Origin: Candidatus Villigracilis saccharophilus
Lineage (GTDB): Bacteria; Chloroflexota; Anaerolineae; Anaerolineales; Villigracilaceae
DNA: 64,000 nucleotides
Direction of reading: 5' to 3'
NCBI GenBank assembly: GCA_016709305.1
Contig: JADJNA010000018.1
Location: 1 to 64,000, forward strand
Shown in pieces: positions 34,067-43,220 of the stretch; position 1 is the stretch's first letter; each line of letters starts with the position of its first letter. The notes below the pieces were generated by a model that did no database searches, was not told the origin of the DNA, and saw only the letters and a list, made by a program, of their open reading frames with translations. The translations under genes and the position numbers were made by a program.

Positions 34067-34978
34067 TTATTTTTCCACGATCCAAGTCCACAAGGTTTTG
34101 CCGACGGTTTGCAGGCTCTCTGCGGAAACCTTATCGGGCGTGTCTTGTGTAGTGTGCCAGTATGGATAGTCGAAGTCAATGATGTCCACGGCCGGAATGC
34201 CCGCCTCGAGGAACGGGGTGTGATCGTCCAGCATACTGAATTTTTCCTGATTGATGAATTTGTCAGCGTAGCCGAGCTTTTCCGCGGTGTCCCAAATTTC
34301 TGTGCGGATGGAGGCATTGGAATTCTGCTCGAGATAGATGTTCAAGTCTGCATCGCCGATCATATCTACGATGACAACTGCTTCTGGATGAGTGGAAAGT
34401 TCCTCGGCGAAGGCGCGTGAACCTAATATCCAATCCCAACCATCGATGCGGCCATTATCTTCGGCGTCGAAGAAGACCAGCCATACAGGCACGGTATCTT
34501 TTGGCAGGGATCGCCCCAATTCGATTAGGACTGCCACTCCGGATGCGCCATCATTTGCCCCAGGGACAGGCAACAGGCGCTTGCCCAATTCCGGGTCCTG
34601 GTCCGCAGCCATACGGGTATCATAATGCGCGCCAAGAATGATCTGTGGCGCGGCATCATTTCTTTTTGCGATGACGTTATAAATGGGATGCCCCATACGT
34701 TCCGCTTCCTGTATTTCCACCTTCCAACCGGCGGATTCCAATTCTGCACGCATCCATTCACGGATACTGGCATGTCCCTCGGATCCCGGGATGCGCGGAC
34801 CGAAATCGACTTGAGTTTGCACATCCATGTAGGCGCGCGCACCATCAAAGAAAAGCGAAGCGGGCTCATTGCTATCGGCAGGAGGCTGTGACATAAAGGA
34901 TGTGATGTACCATCCAGCTGTCAGAGAAAGAAGGATGCCAATCAAAGATAAATAGATGTAGGCAGCGCGTTTGTTCAT
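34067..34978 (-). CDS. Membrane-anchored M28-family zinc peptidase/glutaminyl cyclase-like
   Basis: The 303-aa protein has an N-terminal signal anchor (about 6-28). The M28 core carries the expected metal ligands: ILGAHYDTRMA (His, Asp context), VPGANDGASGVAVL (bridging Asp), VFFDAEDNGRID (general base/ligand acidic pair), VVDMIGDADL, and YPYWHTTQDTPDKVS (last His). The last motif and length are close to glutaminyl-peptide cyclotransferases, which cyclise N-terminal Gln, as well as to M28 aminopeptidases; the sequence alone does not separate them. It acts outside the cytoplasmic membrane. It follows trmFO by 51 bp in the same operon. Confidence 0.88.
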   Translation of the reverse strand: MNKRAAYIYLSLIGILLSLTAGWYITSFMSQPPADSNEPASLFFDGARAYMDVQTQVDFGPRIPGSEGHASIREWMRAELESAGWKVEIQEAERMGHPIYNVIAKRNDAAPQIILGAHYDTRMAADQDPELGKRLLPVPGANDGASGVAVLIELGRSLPKDTVPVWLVFFDAEDNGRIDGWDWILGSRAFAEELSTHPEAVVIVDMIGDADLNIYLEQNSNASIRTEIWDTAEKLGYADKFINQEKFSMLDDHTPFLEAGIPAVDIIDFDYPYWHTTQDTPDKVSAESLQTVGKTLWTWIVEK

Positions 34979-35029
34979 TTGTTATCCATAAACTATATTG
35001 CTGGCATTGTGAGGAGCCTTCTTCGTGAG

Positions 35030-36406
35030 TCAGCGGTCTCGGATCACAAGTGAAGAGACCTTTTCCTTTGGTGTCTCATTTAAATATTCTTCAAGCACCT
35101 TCGCCGCGCGATTTGCGTAAAGCTGACCCCGTTCGCGTTTGCCTATTCTTTTTTCAAGAATAAGCGGAGGCAGGATTCCGAAGTTGGCTTTCATCGGTTG
35201 AAAATCTTTTAAGTCTGCATGGGTGATGTAATGACAAAGCGCGCCCAGCATGGTTTCGTGCGGAAGTTTGATGGGCGGCTTGTGACTGAGCATGCGCGAG
35301 GCGTTAATTCCTGCGAGAAGGCCTGTAGCGATGTTGCCCATGTAGCCTTCAACGCCCGTGATCTGCCCCGCGAAGAAAAGATCGTCGCGCGTGGTGTGCT
35401 GCAGTGTGGGACGTAAAAGTTTTGGAGACGCGATAAAAGTGTTGCGGTGCATTTGACCGAAACGCTCGAACTCGGCGTTTTCCAAACCGGGGATCATACG
35501 CAGGATGCGTTTTTGTTCCGGGAATTTCAAATTGGTTTGAAAGCCCACAAGATTATATAAACTGCCGGCCAGGTTATCCTGTCGAAGCTGGACGACCGCA
35601 TAAGAGTTTTTGTCAGTTCGTGGGTCACGCAGACCGACAGGGCGCATGGGACCGTAGGCGAGCGAATCGATGCCCCGTTCGGCAATGACTTCGATCGGCA
35701 GGCAGCCTTCGAAGAACTGCCCCGCTTTTACCCCTGTGCGGATCGCTTCTTCAAATGACCGTAATTCGATACGTTCGGCTATTTGCAGCTCATTCACAAA
35801 TGAATAATATTCATCCTTTGTGAACGGGCAGTTGATGTAATCGCCTTCGTCTGAATCACCTTTACCATAGCGTGAGGCGCGGAAGGCAATTTCCATATTG
35901 ATCGATTCGGCATGCACGATCGGCGCGATCGCATCGAAGAAGAAGAGATGTTCTTCACCACTCAACTTTGCGATGGACCGTGTAATGCTTTCAGAGGTAA
36001 GCGGCCCGCTGGCGATGATAACTGGTGTTTGTGGAATCTCCTTCATTTCCGCGCGGATGATCTTTATATTTGGGTGATTTTCAATTTTTTCAGTGACCAT
36101 CCGCGCGAAGGCTTCACGGTCAACCGCCAGTGCCGCGCCTGCTGGAAGGGCGGTTGCTTCGGCACATTCCAGCAGCATTGAATTTAATTGTCTGAGTTCG
36201 TTCTTTAATACACCCGAAGCGCGGTCGGATAAATTGGATCCGAGCGAGTTTGAGCAGACCAGTTCTGCCAGGTCGCTGCCAAGATGTGCGCCTGTCGGTA
36301 TGGACGGACGCATTTCGTATAATTGAACTTTGAATCCGCTGAGGGCGACTTGCAGGGCGGCTTCACTGCCTGCCAACCCGCCGCCTATAATGGTGATATC
36401 AGTCAT
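35030..36406 (-). CDS. trmFO: Methylenetetrahydrofolate--tRNA-(uracil-54-C5)-methyltransferase TrmFO
   Basis: The 458-aa protein starts with an FAD Rossmann motif IIGGGLAGSEAALQVA and shows family blocks YEMRP, LVCSNSLGSNLSDRASGVL (conserved cysteine), INCPFTKDEYYSFVNEL, FEGCLPIEVIAERG and GVEGYMGNIATGL. It forms m5U54 in the tRNA T-loop using methylenetetrahydrofolate and FADH2. This route replaces SAM-dependent TrmA in many Gram-positive and Chloroflexota-type bacteria. It is the first gene of the leftward operon and divergent from the PC4-like gene. Confidence 0.97.
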   Translation of the reverse strand: MTDITIIGGGLAGSEAALQVALSGFKVQLYEMRPSIPTGAHLGSDLAELVCSNSLGSNLSDRASGVLKNELRQLNSMLLECAEATALPAGAALAVDREAFARMVTEKIENHPNIKIIRAEMKEIPQTPVIIASGPLTSESITRSIAKLSGEEHLFFFDAIAPIVHAESINMEIAFRASRYGKGDSDEGDYINCPFTKDEYYSFVNELQIAERIELRSFEEAIRTGVKAGQFFEGCLPIEVIAERGIDSLAYGPMRPVGLRDPRTDKNSYAVVQLRQDNLAGSLYNLVGFQTNLKFPEQKRILRMIPGLENAEFERFGQMHRNTFIASPKLLRPTLQHTTRDDLFFAGQITGVEGYMGNIATGLLAGINASRMLSHKPPIKLPHETMLGALCHYITHADLKDFQPMKANFGILPPLILEKRIGKRERGQLYANRAAKVLEEYLNETPKEKVSSLVIRDR

Positions 36407-36503
36407 TCATGTATTTTACCATTTGAGTTTTTGCTTCATGTCTTTGGAGTTGCGAAGCATATAAAACATGCCTAATTATTACGCAATGATCTAACCAAAT
36501 CAC

Positions 36504-36532
36504 TTGTTCAATTGCTGGTTTTGCCTTATCCT
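36504..36532 (+). promoter_or_regulatory. Promoter of the PC4-like gene
   Basis: Boxes ttgttc (36504-36509) and tatcct (36527-36532) are separated by 17 bp. They lie just before the ribosome site aggaga of the gene starting at 36551, giving a very short leader. Confidence 0.6.
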
Positions 36533-36550
36533 ATACACAGGAGAAATAAA

Positions 36551-36772
36551 ATGTCAGAAATCAAATACGATATCATCAAAAGAATCGGCATATTGTCAAA
36601 GTCCGCTTCGGGGTGGACCAAGGAAATTAATTTGATCAGTTGGAATGACAGGGAGGCAAAATATGACATCCGTGAATGGTCGCCCGACCGCGAACGGAGA
36701 GGCAAAGGTGTCACTCTCTCCACAGATGAGTTGTCCGCACTGAAAGAGTTGTTGAATCATACTGAATTTTAA
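36551..36772 (+). CDS. PC4/YdbC-family ssDNA-binding protein
   Basis: The 73-aa protein fits the bacterial PC4-like (YdbC) fold: IKRIGILSKSASGWTKEINL, SWNDREAKYDIREWSPDR, then RGKGVTLSTDELSALKELL. The beta-sheet with the W..E..I.W.....YDIR.W pattern binds single-stranded nucleic acid, and the family has been proposed to act in transcription or recombination. Start ATG 36551 behind aggaga is better than the upstream frame. The small DUF4190 gene follows 36 bp later. Confidence 0.88.
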   Translation: MSEIKYDIIKRIGILSKSASGWTKEINLISWNDREAKYDIREWSPDRERRGKGVTLSTDELSALKELLNHTEF

Positions 36773-36808
36773 CCGAAGAAGAGGAAGTAATACATAAAGG
36801 AGAATCGA

Positions 36809-37120
36809 ATGGACCAATTGCCTCCCAATAACTACGATACCCTACTACCTACAAGCACAATGGCCACTATAAGCCTTATCGCGGGTATTCTGGGATTCAC
36901 GCTTTTCCCAATCATAGGCGGTATTGTTGCTTTGGTTACGGGCTATGCGGCGCGTAAGGAAACCCGCGCAATCCCGCCAATCGCATCCGGTGATGGTCTC
37001 GCTTCTGCTGGCATCGTCATGGGCTGGGTACAGATCGGGTTGGCACTGATCGGTTTCTGCTGCTTCATCGTTTATTTTGTTTTTATTGCCGGCGCGATTG
37101 GCTGGTCGGCAGCGCAATAA
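36809..37120 (+). CDS. DUF4190 membrane protein
   Basis: The 103-aa protein has two helices (about 18-45, TISLIAGILGFTLFPIIGGIVALVTGYAA split by a short turn, and 70-98) joined by a loop containing SGDGLASAGIVMGW, the DUF4190 signature. The N-terminus is Pro/Asn-rich. Function of the family is unknown. Ribosome site aaaggaga precedes ATG 36809. Confidence 0.85.
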   Translation: MDQLPPNNYDTLLPTSTMATISLIAGILGFTLFPIIGGIVALVTGYAARKETRAIPPIASGDGLASAGIVMGWVQIGLALIGFCCFIVYFVFIAGAIGWSAAQ

Positions 37121-37187
37121 AATTCGACGCCCTTGGTTGAAACTCTGCTTGTCAGGCTTGAGGCGGGTATAATTCCCGGAACAAGCC

Positions 37188-39788
37188 ATGCCAACTGAAA
37201 CCGGGATCGAGACCCACCTCAAAGACGCCACGCAGCTTTCCGAAGCCGTTTGGGCCGTGCTTGCCGAACGTGTCAGCGGCGATTGGTTGGTTCGCGCGGC
37301 TTATCGCCTGAGTAAGCCTGCGCAGAATGAACTCATGATCGTTATGGCCAGACCTGTCGTCGATACCTGGTTGTGCGGCGCTCTCAGTGGAGGACATAGC
37401 CGCTCAAGTTCTGTCCGGCAGGCAGGTAAACTTAAGGTTCGACGTTTATTTGCGTATCCAATTCCTGGTACATCTCAACTTGTTTTAGTGGGGGCAGATG
37501 ATCAGACGGCCAACGCCCAGAGGATTTGGAAATTAACTGCATCACTCCTGGCTGGAAGATCCACTTCTTCCAATCAGCCATTCCTGCCTGACCTGCAGTC
37601 TGGGCTTGCCTTCGATTTACCCCTCGCTTTGGAGAAGGTGTTGGGGGTATTTGTGCAGGCTGTTAATTGTCAGGGCGCCTGGCTGGCGATCCGCCGCGGC
37701 GGGTCGCTTGATATTCAGGCCGAGTGGGATGTGCCAAAAGCCAAAGGGGTAAGTCTGCTGATAGATTCGAATCCGCTTCTCCGTCGTGTGAACCGCTCCC
37801 TGTCTGATGTGACCATTACGCGCGGCCAACCGAATTGGGATAATCTTCCATATGGCACCCTTAAGTCAGGTACTCATATTTGGGTCTGCCTGCCGCTCGT
37901 AATTGGTCAACGATTGATCGGAGTGGTGGCGCTTTGGCGTCAAAAGGAATTTTCTCCCGCCGAGTGGGGGCAGCTGCGAGAATTGGCGGCGCGAGTCCCG
38001 CCTTCGGTGGATGTAGTGGTTACGTTTTCAGAAATGGCCGGGCATCTGCGCCGGTTAGCCTTATTAAACGATTTTGTGCTCACAATTTCTTCTGCGCAAA
38101 ACCTGGACCAGATCTCACGGCGCATGTTTGGCCTGTTGGCTCGCGCTTTCAATACCGAGTTGATCGCGTTCTTCCTGCGCTCCAGTGACGGGCGTATCTT
38201 GCGCGATTACCGCTTGCTGGATGGCAAGATGAATGTTGTTAGCGTTGCACTTGCGGGACATTCCATCCAGCCCTTTCTTTCAAGAGGCGGTCATGCGCGT
38301 CTGGTCGTGGATACCATCGCGGAAGGTTATGTCCCAATCCATAAAGATGCACGCTCCATGTTGATCGTTCCGCTTAAGTACCGGGGTGAGGCGATCGGTG
38401 TCCTGATCATTGAAAGCCCGCGCGCCGAGGCATTCAACCAATATGATGAGCACCTCATGGTGGTTATTGCCAGTCATCTGGCGGGGTTGATCGAGTACAC
38501 ACGTCTGCGTGAAGAAGCTGAAGGGCGCGCTCGAAGCCTGAGTCTGATCCATGAAGTTGTGCAACAGGTTATTGGCTTGAACGATAAATCCGAAGTGGCG
38601 GCGATCACGGCTGAACTGGTGGCGCAATACTTCAAATTTGAATTTGCCGCAATTTTTCTTTTTGACCAGGATCGAAAGTTTTCCATTCAGGGCATCGGCG
38701 GTTCACATGCCGAAACTGTCAAACGCGCGCTAGTTGGTGAGGAATTCGTGGTGGACGGCGGAGTCACAGGTCACGTATCTCGCACAGGTGAGAGTATCCT
38801 GATCAACGATACCAAGCGCGATAAATTATACAAGCCGCTCAAAGGCTGGGAAGCGCGTTCTAAAATTTGTGTTGCTTTGAAGGATGGAGAATCCATTCTC
38901 GGTATTATTGATGTGGAAAGCCGCGAACAAAATGCCTTTACAGGGAACGACCTGATCGCGATGGAAGCACTCGCGGGTATCCTTGCCGCTGTGATTTCAA
39001 GTGCAAATCAATATCAGATATTACAGGAAACCAACCGCCAGCTGCGTGTGATCGAGATCGAATTGAATGCGCGTATGGAAGCTCAGCGTTCAGCCGAAAA
39101 TCGTTTGATCCAGGCCGCAAAACTTGCTGCGGTCGGAGAAATGGCGGCGGGAATCGCCCACGAGTTAAACAATCCGCTGACAACGGTCACGGGTTTTTCA
39201 GAGCTTATTCTCGAAGAATTACCGGAAGGAACGCCTCAGCATACCGATCTGGAAATGGTTTTACGTGAAGCGCGGCGTGCCAGTGATGTAGTCCGCCGCC
39301 TCCTGGATTTTTCGCGGCAGGGTGAACAAGTGCGCGCCCAAGCCAATTTGAATGGAGTAGTTGACGATGTCGTGGCGCTGACAAGACATCTTGTTCAAAC
39401 CAATGGTGTCAAGCTGATCGTTGACCTTGACGAATCGCTTCCCTGGATCTCCATTGACCACAACCAGATGAAGCAGGTCCTCTTAAACCTTATTCATAAT
39501 GCCCTGCATGCCATGCCTAACGGCGGAGAATTACGAGTCTGCACAACTTGTGTGTACCGTGACGAACGCAGTTGGGTTGTGATGTCGGTCAGTGATACTG
39601 GTGTTGGGATTTCGCCTGCCGATCAAGGCCGCGTCTTCGAGCCATTTTTTACAACCAAGGGTGGTAGTGGCGGCACCGGTTTGGGGCTTTCTGTTACCTA
39701 TGGAATTGTCACCGATCATGGCGGTATGATCGAATTATCCAGCGAGCCGAACAACGGCTCCACATTCGGGGTCTGGCTGCCGATTTGA
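37188..39788 (+). CDS. Multi-GAF soluble sensor histidine kinase
   Basis: The 866-aa protein lacks membrane helices. After an N-terminal GAF-like region (1-130) come three GAF-type domains at about 140-280, 290-440 and 450-610. The last contains ATSHLAGLIE-like and FTGNDLIAMEALAGILAAV segments. A HisKA domain has phosphoacceptor His658 in GIAHELNNPLTTVTGF, and a HATPase ends with DTGVGIS and GTGLGLSVTYGIVTDHGG. The HELNNP kinase class often pairs with receiver proteins encoded next door. Here a receiver-kinase hybrid (39877) and an OmpR-type regulator (41454) follow on the same strand, so a phosphorelay is likely. Signals could be small cytoplasmic ligands or redox cues, which is inference. 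Confidence 0.92.
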   Translation: MPTETGIETHLKDATQLSEAVWAVLAERVSGDWLVRAAYRLSKPAQNELMIVMARPVVDTWLCGALSGGHSRSSSVRQAGKLKVRRLFAYPIPGTSQLVLVGADDQTANAQRIWKLTASLLAGRSTSSNQPFLPDLQSGLAFDLPLALEKVLGVFVQAVNCQGAWLAIRRGGSLDIQAEWDVPKAKGVSLLIDSNPLLRRVNRSLSDVTITRGQPNWDNLPYGTLKSGTHIWVCLPLVIGQRLIGVVALWRQKEFSPAEWGQLRELAARVPPSVDVVVTFSEMAGHLRRLALLNDFVLTISSAQNLDQISRRMFGLLARAFNTELIAFFLRSSDGRILRDYRLLDGKMNVVSVALAGHSIQPFLSRGGHARLVVDTIAEGYVPIHKDARSMLIVPLKYRGEAIGVLIIESPRAEAFNQYDEHLMVVIASHLAGLIEYTRLREEAEGRARSLSLIHEVVQQVIGLNDKSEVAAITAELVAQYFKFEFAAIFLFDQDRKFSIQGIGGSHAETVKRALVGEEFVVDGGVTGHVSRTGESILINDTKRDKLYKPLKGWEARSKICVALKDGESILGIIDVESREQNAFTGNDLIAMEALAGILAAVISSANQYQILQETNRQLRVIEIELNARMEAQRSAENRLIQAAKLAAVGEMAAGIAHELNNPLTTVTGFSELILEELPEGTPQHTDLEMVLREARRASDVVRRLLDFSRQGEQVRAQANLNGVVDDVVALTRHLVQTNGVKLIVDLDESLPWISIDHNQMKQVLLNLIHNALHAMPNGGELRVCTTCVYRDERSWVVMSVSDTGVGISPADQGRVFEPFFTTKGGSGGTGLGLSVTYGIVTDHGGMIELSSEPNNGSTFGVWLPI

Positions 39789-39876
39789 ATCTCCTTTTTC
39801 GCAGTCCAAATTCCCTGAACTTCGATACCAAACCTGGTGATCTTGTACCTTAATCAAAAAGCCCAAAGGTAAATTT

Positions 39877-41454
39877 ATGGAACCCCCCTTTATATTCGTA
39901 GTTGATGATGAACCGGGTATTGCATTATTGTGCAAGCGCTTATTAACACGCGCCGGCTATAAAGTTGAAACAGAGACCGATCCGCGCGCGGCGATTGATT
40001 TTCTAAAAGAAAGCAAGATCGACCTGCTCCTGGTTGACATCCGTATGCCCGAGGTGGATGGTTTTGAAGTTATTCACCATGCCCAGCACCTTCAACCTGA
40101 CGCGGCGATCTTGATCATGACCGGATATGGGACCGTGGAGACAGCCATTCGCGCTCTTCGACAGGGCGTGGACGGTCTGATGCTTAAACCATTCGGTCAA
40201 GGCAGTGAATTGATCGACGCCGTTGAGTTGGCTTTTGCGGATAGCCAGCAAAAAAGGGACGCCGCCCGCACACAGGCATTGCGTCCGCTTTTTTCAGTGA
40301 CAGAATCTTTACTGTCTGAAATACGGCGCGAGCCATTGCTTGATCTTATTATCGATTCCATTTGCGAACATTTGCGCTGCGCTCACGCAGCCTGCTACCA
40401 GCGAAACGAACAATCAAATGAGTTTTCACTGCTTACTTCGCGCGGTGCGAATCTATTATCCGGGCATCAGGACTTGATCGCGACCGTGGATGAATCTGCA
40501 GCGCCTTTGTTGATCAATGCCAACGGGCCTAGTGATCCCAAATTAAAATCGCTTCTTGCTAAACTCGGGCTTGGCACGGCGATCCTGATCCCGATCCTGC
40601 GTCCATCCATCCGCATGGTGTTTTATGCAGCTCGGACTGTTAACGAGACTGCATTTCGCGAATCCGAATTGGAGATGTTCCAGATACTCGCGCGTCAAGC
40701 GGCTGCCGCCCTTGAGAATTCCCGCTTATATGCCGAACAACTGGATTACGTTCGTAAGGTGGAGGAATCTCAAAAGGCTTTATTACAATCTGAAAAGATG
40801 GCCGCCGCGGGTCGGTTGAGCGCATCCATTGCGCATGAAGTTAATAATCCCTTGCAGGCTGTGCAGAATTGCCTGCATCTGGCCGGTCGTGAAGATTTGC
40901 CCGCGGAAAAGCGTAAGGAATATTTAGAACTTGCCCGGACAGAGCTTGAACGCCTGATCGTAACTGTTCGGCGCATGCTGGATTTTTATCGCCCGGGTGT
41001 TTCTTCTCTTGAGAAAGTGGATTTGCGGGAAATGTTGGAATATATTTTTCATTTAATGTCAAAACAACTTTCCGAGGCAAATGTGAATGTCACTTTGGAT
41101 ATTCGTGGACAGCTTCCCCCGGTTATTGCGGTCGGCAGTCAGATACAGCAGGTATTTATTAATTTAATTCTGAATGCTGCTGACGCCATGCCCGAAGGTG
41201 GAAACCTGAAGATCACAGCCCGTGCTTTTGAAGACGGTGTTGAGGTTTTATTCCGTGATCACGGCAAAGGCATTCCGAAGGATAAGCAATCCAATATTTT
41301 TGAGCCATTCTTTAGTACAAAGGAAGGCGGAACAGGTCTTGGACTTACTGTGAGTTACAATATTGTCTCTGCGCATGGCGGCATATTGGAATTAATGCCA
41401 GAACGGGGCGCCGGTGCCTGCTTCCGAATATTTTTACCTTCAGGAGGAGAATAA
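39877..41454 (+). CDS. Receiver-GAF-histidine kinase hybrid
   Basis: The 525-aa protein begins with a receiver domain (about 4-120, VVDDEPGIALL, phospho-Asp54 in LLVDIRMPEVDG, MTGYGTVETAI, KPFG). A GAF domain (about 145-290), a coiled coil, a HisKA with His320 in SIAHEVNNPLQAVQN, and a HATPase (NAADAMPEGG, DHGKGIP, GTGLGLTVSYNIVSAHGG) follow. An N-terminal receiver lets another kinase, probably the 866-aa GAF kinase upstream, tune its activity. Its stop overlaps the start of the OmpR-type regulator by one base (taatg), indicating a matched pair. Ribosome site aaaggt precedes ATG 39877. Confidence 0.92.
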   Translation: MEPPFIFVVDDEPGIALLCKRLLTRAGYKVETETDPRAAIDFLKESKIDLLLVDIRMPEVDGFEVIHHAQHLQPDAAILIMTGYGTVETAIRALRQGVDGLMLKPFGQGSELIDAVELAFADSQQKRDAARTQALRPLFSVTESLLSEIRREPLLDLIIDSICEHLRCAHAACYQRNEQSNEFSLLTSRGANLLSGHQDLIATVDESAAPLLINANGPSDPKLKSLLAKLGLGTAILIPILRPSIRMVFYAARTVNETAFRESELEMFQILARQAAAALENSRLYAEQLDYVRKVEESQKALLQSEKMAAAGRLSASIAHEVNNPLQAVQNCLHLAGREDLPAEKRKEYLELARTELERLIVTVRRMLDFYRPGVSSLEKVDLREMLEYIFHLMSKQLSEANVNVTLDIRGQLPPVIAVGSQIQQVFINLILNAADAMPEGGNLKITARAFEDGVEVLFRDHGKGIPKDKQSNIFEPFFSTKEGGTGLGLTVSYNIVSAHGGILELMPERGAGACFRIFLPSGGE

Positions 41455-42185
41455 TGAAGTTCAATATCCTTGTTGTTGATGATGAACCCGTAGCGCGCCA
41501 GTCACTGACAGATATATTAAAACTGGAAGGATATTCCGTGACGTCAGCCCCCAATGGTCAGGCGGCAATTGGGTATCTGCGCGGGCATGCTGTTGACCTG
41601 ATGATCGTCGACTTGAGAATGCCCGGCATGGATGGATTGGAAGTGGTGCAGGTACTGAATCAGATTTCCCCGGATACAGAGGTGATCCTGTTGACTGCAT
41701 TTGGTTCCACCGAGACAGCTATTCAGGCTTTACGCTTGCGCATCCACGATTATTTGTTGAAACCGGCTTCTGCCACCCAGATCATAACCAGCGTTAAAAA
41801 AGCATTGACGCGGCACTCTGAAAAGTCGCATACGGGGATTTTTGATGAGGGCAATCCGACTGATACCATTGAAGTTGTAACTTTGAAAGACGGTACCTGT
41901 GTAGACCTTGCCCGCCGTCAAATCAAACATAAAAGTGTTATTGAACACCTCACTCCCGCTGAAGGAAGATTAATGCGTATCTTAATGGAGAACGAAGGCA
42001 AAGTTTTCTCGCATCGTGAATTGGTGCTGCTGGTTCAGGGCTATGATACTTCGCAGCGTGAAGCGCCGGAAATATTACGCCCGCTGGTAAGCCGCTTAAG
42101 GCATAAGCTGGAACAATTTCCAATTCTATCTGAGCGGGTGGTCAGTATACGTGGAACGGGATATTTGTATGAGGCAGACAAATAG
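41454..42185 (+). CDS. OmpR/PhoB-type response regulator
   Basis: The 243-aa protein has a receiver domain (VVDDEPVARQSL, Asp53 in MIVDLRMPGMDG, LLTAFGSTETAI, Lys in LKPA). A winged-helix DNA-binding domain (about 145-240) includes LTPAEGRLMRILMENEGKVF, RPLVSRLRHKLEQ and GTGYLYEAD. The receiver's alpha4 region (FGSTETAIQAL) is of NtrC style, joined to an OmpR-type output. It is coupled to the hybrid kinase by a one-base overlap and should be its transcription output. Target genes are not evident. Confidence 0.94.
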   Translation: MKFNILVVDDEPVARQSLTDILKLEGYSVTSAPNGQAAIGYLRGHAVDLMIVDLRMPGMDGLEVVQVLNQISPDTEVILLTAFGSTETAIQALRLRIHDYLLKPASATQIITSVKKALTRHSEKSHTGIFDEGNPTDTIEVVTLKDGTCVDLARRQIKHKSVIEHLTPAEGRLMRILMENEGKVFSHRELVLLVQGYDTSQREAPEILRPLVSRLRHKLEQFPILSERVVSIRGTGYLYEADK

Positions 42186-42234
42186 GAAATTCTTTAAATG
42201 GCGCTGTGTGGTGATTAGCGCACCGGCTGATTTT

Positions 42235-43182
42235 TTATTCGTAAGGACCGAAAATATCTTTTGGCAAGGCGGGTGCGCGTATCCACGAAAGCCAACCCGT
42301 TTTGCCGCTATAAGTAGGTGGTTGAGGAGGGTCAAACATCACCAGGAGCAAGCTTAGACCAAGTCCGATCGCTCCGAGCCATTGGAGCGGCGATAAATTC
42401 TCTCCAAGCAAAATATTGCTGAATAGTATGGCTATCAACAGTTCCGCAAGCCCCAGTAAGGCAGTTTGCATTCCGCCGATTTTTTTTACACCAAGGAATA
42501 ATGCAATTCGAGAAGAAATAGTTACAAAGGTTAATCCCAAGACCGGCAGCCAGGGTGTGTTGATCGCGGGCCAGGCACGGTCAAATAATAGATAGGCGGG
42601 AATAACCACTGCACTCATGGAGAGTAATGTGTACAGTGCCACGGTAGGCGCAGGTACTTCGAAAAGGACGCGTTGATTAATAGGCAGGTGCATGGCATAT
42701 AAAATCGATGCGCCGATCATCAAAAACACCCCAGTGAGATCTACGGATTGGTCAGGCATGCGCGTCAGAAAAAATACTGCAATTGCCGCCAATCCGATCC
42801 TGAAAAATGTAAGCCGGCTAGGGGGTTGGTGATCTAGAGTCAGCCAGATCGCAACGAAGAATGGGTAAAGGGAATATAGTAACTGACCTACGCTAGCATT
42901 CAACCGTTCCAGTGCAAGATAATACAATAAAGAGCCAAGCCCGTTGATCGAGCCGGCAAGGATGCAGCCTGCCAGTCCGACGGGGAAAATATATAAATAT
43001 TGACGGTAAAAAATGCCGATGACAAGGAGCAATATGCCTGCTGCAAAACCGGTGCGCAACGCTACAACAGCAAAGGGAGAAAATCCTTGCGTGATCGCCA
43101 GCTTGCCAAAGACAGGGGCAAAGCCGAGAAACAGTGCCGAACTGAAAGCGGCTGTAATTCCAGCCTTGTGTTTTTTTTGCAA
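42235..43182 (-). CDS. EamA/DMT-family transporter
   Basis: The 315-aa protein has about ten membrane helices in two EamA repeats: FSSALFLGFAPVFGKLAI and ALRTGFAAGILLLVIG in the first, GVFLMIGASILYAMHLPIN and LGLAELLIAILFSNILLGE in the second. The family exports amino acids, purines or other metabolites. Start is TTG 43182 behind aaaaggctgg. It is the last gene of the long leftward row, 38 bp after the threonine synthase-receiver fusion. An export role for threonine or related compounds is a reasonable guess from position only. It converges on the OmpR-type regulator gene. Confidence 0.88.
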   Translation of the reverse strand: MQKKHKAGITAAFSSALFLGFAPVFGKLAITQGFSPFAVVALRTGFAAGILLLVIGIFYRQYLYIFPVGLAGCILAGSINGLGSLLYYLALERLNASVGQLLYSLYPFFVAIWLTLDHQPPSRLTFFRIGLAAIAVFFLTRMPDQSVDLTGVFLMIGASILYAMHLPINQRVLFEVPAPTVALYTLLSMSAVVIPAYLLFDRAWPAINTPWLPVLGLTFVTISSRIALFLGVKKIGGMQTALLGLAELLIAILFSNILLGENLSPLQWLGAIGLGLSLLLVMFDPPQPPTYSGKTGWLSWIRAPALPKDIFGPYE

Positions 43183-43220
43183 AAATACCAGCCTTTTGAG
43201 GTTGATCTTGCGGGGAATGG

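Noticed and set aside
32706..34091. Longer histidine kinase starting at GTG 34091
   Set aside because: The extension lies inside the 3' end of the M28 peptidase gene and adds residues with no domain similarity; ATG 33986 is the more reasonable start.
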